Shown here piece after piece: positions 29,167 to 29,218 of a stretch of DNA of 29,218 bases. Positions within the stretch are counted from its first letter, which is position 1. Each line of letters opens with the position of its first letter. This stretch comes from CAZVRZ01 sp964629965 (GTDB taxonomy: Bacteria > Chloroflexota > Anaerolineae > Anaerolineales > UBA4823), in the NCBI GenBank assembly GCA_964629965.1, contig CAZVRZ010000067.1, positions 1 to 29,218 on the forward strand, in the 5' to 3' direction. A program made the translations under genes and the position numbers. The notes below the pieces were generated by a model that saw only the letters and a program-made list of their open reading frames with translations, searched no databases and was not told the DNA's origin.

Positions 29167-29218
29167 TGCGGGGTGGAGCAGTGGCAGCTCGTCGGGCTCA
29201 TAACCCGAAGGTCAGTAG
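29167..29218 (+). tRNA. Initiator tRNA-Met (anticodon CAT), cut by the window end
   Basis: The first 52 bases or so match bacterial initiator tRNA: GCGGGG acceptor arm, D-arm GGAGCAGTGGCAGCTC, and anticodon stem TCGGG/CCCGA enclosing CTCATAA. The three consecutive G-C pairs at the bottom of the anticodon stem are the hallmark of tRNA-fMet. Position 1 would be T29167, where E. coli has C1. The T-arm and 3' end lie outside the window, so the 1-72 mismatch cannot be checked. Confidence 0.92.

Noticed and set aside
1..29218. Search for CRISPR arrays, transposases, integrases or phage genes
   Set aside because: No regularly spaced direct repeats or mobile-element proteins were seen; the only repeats are the short palindromes and protein-level TP/AKP repeats.

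Overview
This is a chromosomal stretch of a bacterium that most resembles Chloroflexota, probably class Anaerolineae. That placement is inference from gene content, not from a marker-gene tree. It rests on the combination of monoderm-type genes (LytR-CpsA-Psr protein, PgpH/YbeY/DgkA block, T-box), a T-box leader on pheST, secreted proteins with long Pro/Thr-rich linkers behind a lipobox or membrane anchor, and a gyrase A with an unusually long basic tail. Almost all of the DNA is coding. No phage, transposase or CRISPR array is visible.

Left part (1-4870, minus strand): a tRNA-Phe-sensing T-box leader, with its own promoter and terminator, drives pheS-pheT, which ends in a strong terminator. 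A plsC-type acyltransferase lies upstream. At 5021-6754 two plus-strand genes encode a parvulin-type foldase lipoprotein and a membrane-anchored protein of unknown function.

Middle (6772-17892, minus strand): a tightly packed run read from right to left. It contains a TPR membrane protein, a membrane Ser/Thr kinase, two lipoproteins carrying the same C-terminal domain as the kinase (one broken by a 10-N assembly gap), mtaB, yqeY, the 7TM-HD phosphodiesterase pgpH, ybeY, dgkA, an endonuclease IV-like protein and a uracil-DNA glycosylase. Several junctions are 4-base overlaps or gaps of a few bases, so from the kinase down it may be one long operon linking an envelope-sensing kinase, lipid and nucleotide signalling, RNA maturation and base-excision repair.

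Right part: gyrA (18137-21286, plus strand) has a Lys/Ala/Pro-rich tail. It is followed by a minus-strand envelope region: a membrane GAF-coiled-coil histidine-kinase-like protein whose phospho-accepting histidine is replaced by glutamine, a double-LysM protein, an LCP protein, a TIM-barrel/NTF2 fusion and a polysaccharide-deacetylase-like lipoprotein. The window ends with tRNA-Leu(CAG), an FtsB/DivIC-like septum protein and the 5' part of an initiator tRNA-Met.

Most interesting signals: (1) the His-to-Gln kinase core in an envelope gene set; (2) the kinase plus two lipoproteins that share one extracellular domain; (3) a short palindromic DNA repeat found three times, each time inside the low-complexity linker or tail of a protein gene, and read in different frames; (4) several genes whose -10 box sits 6-8 bases before the start codon, suggesting leaderless mRNAs.
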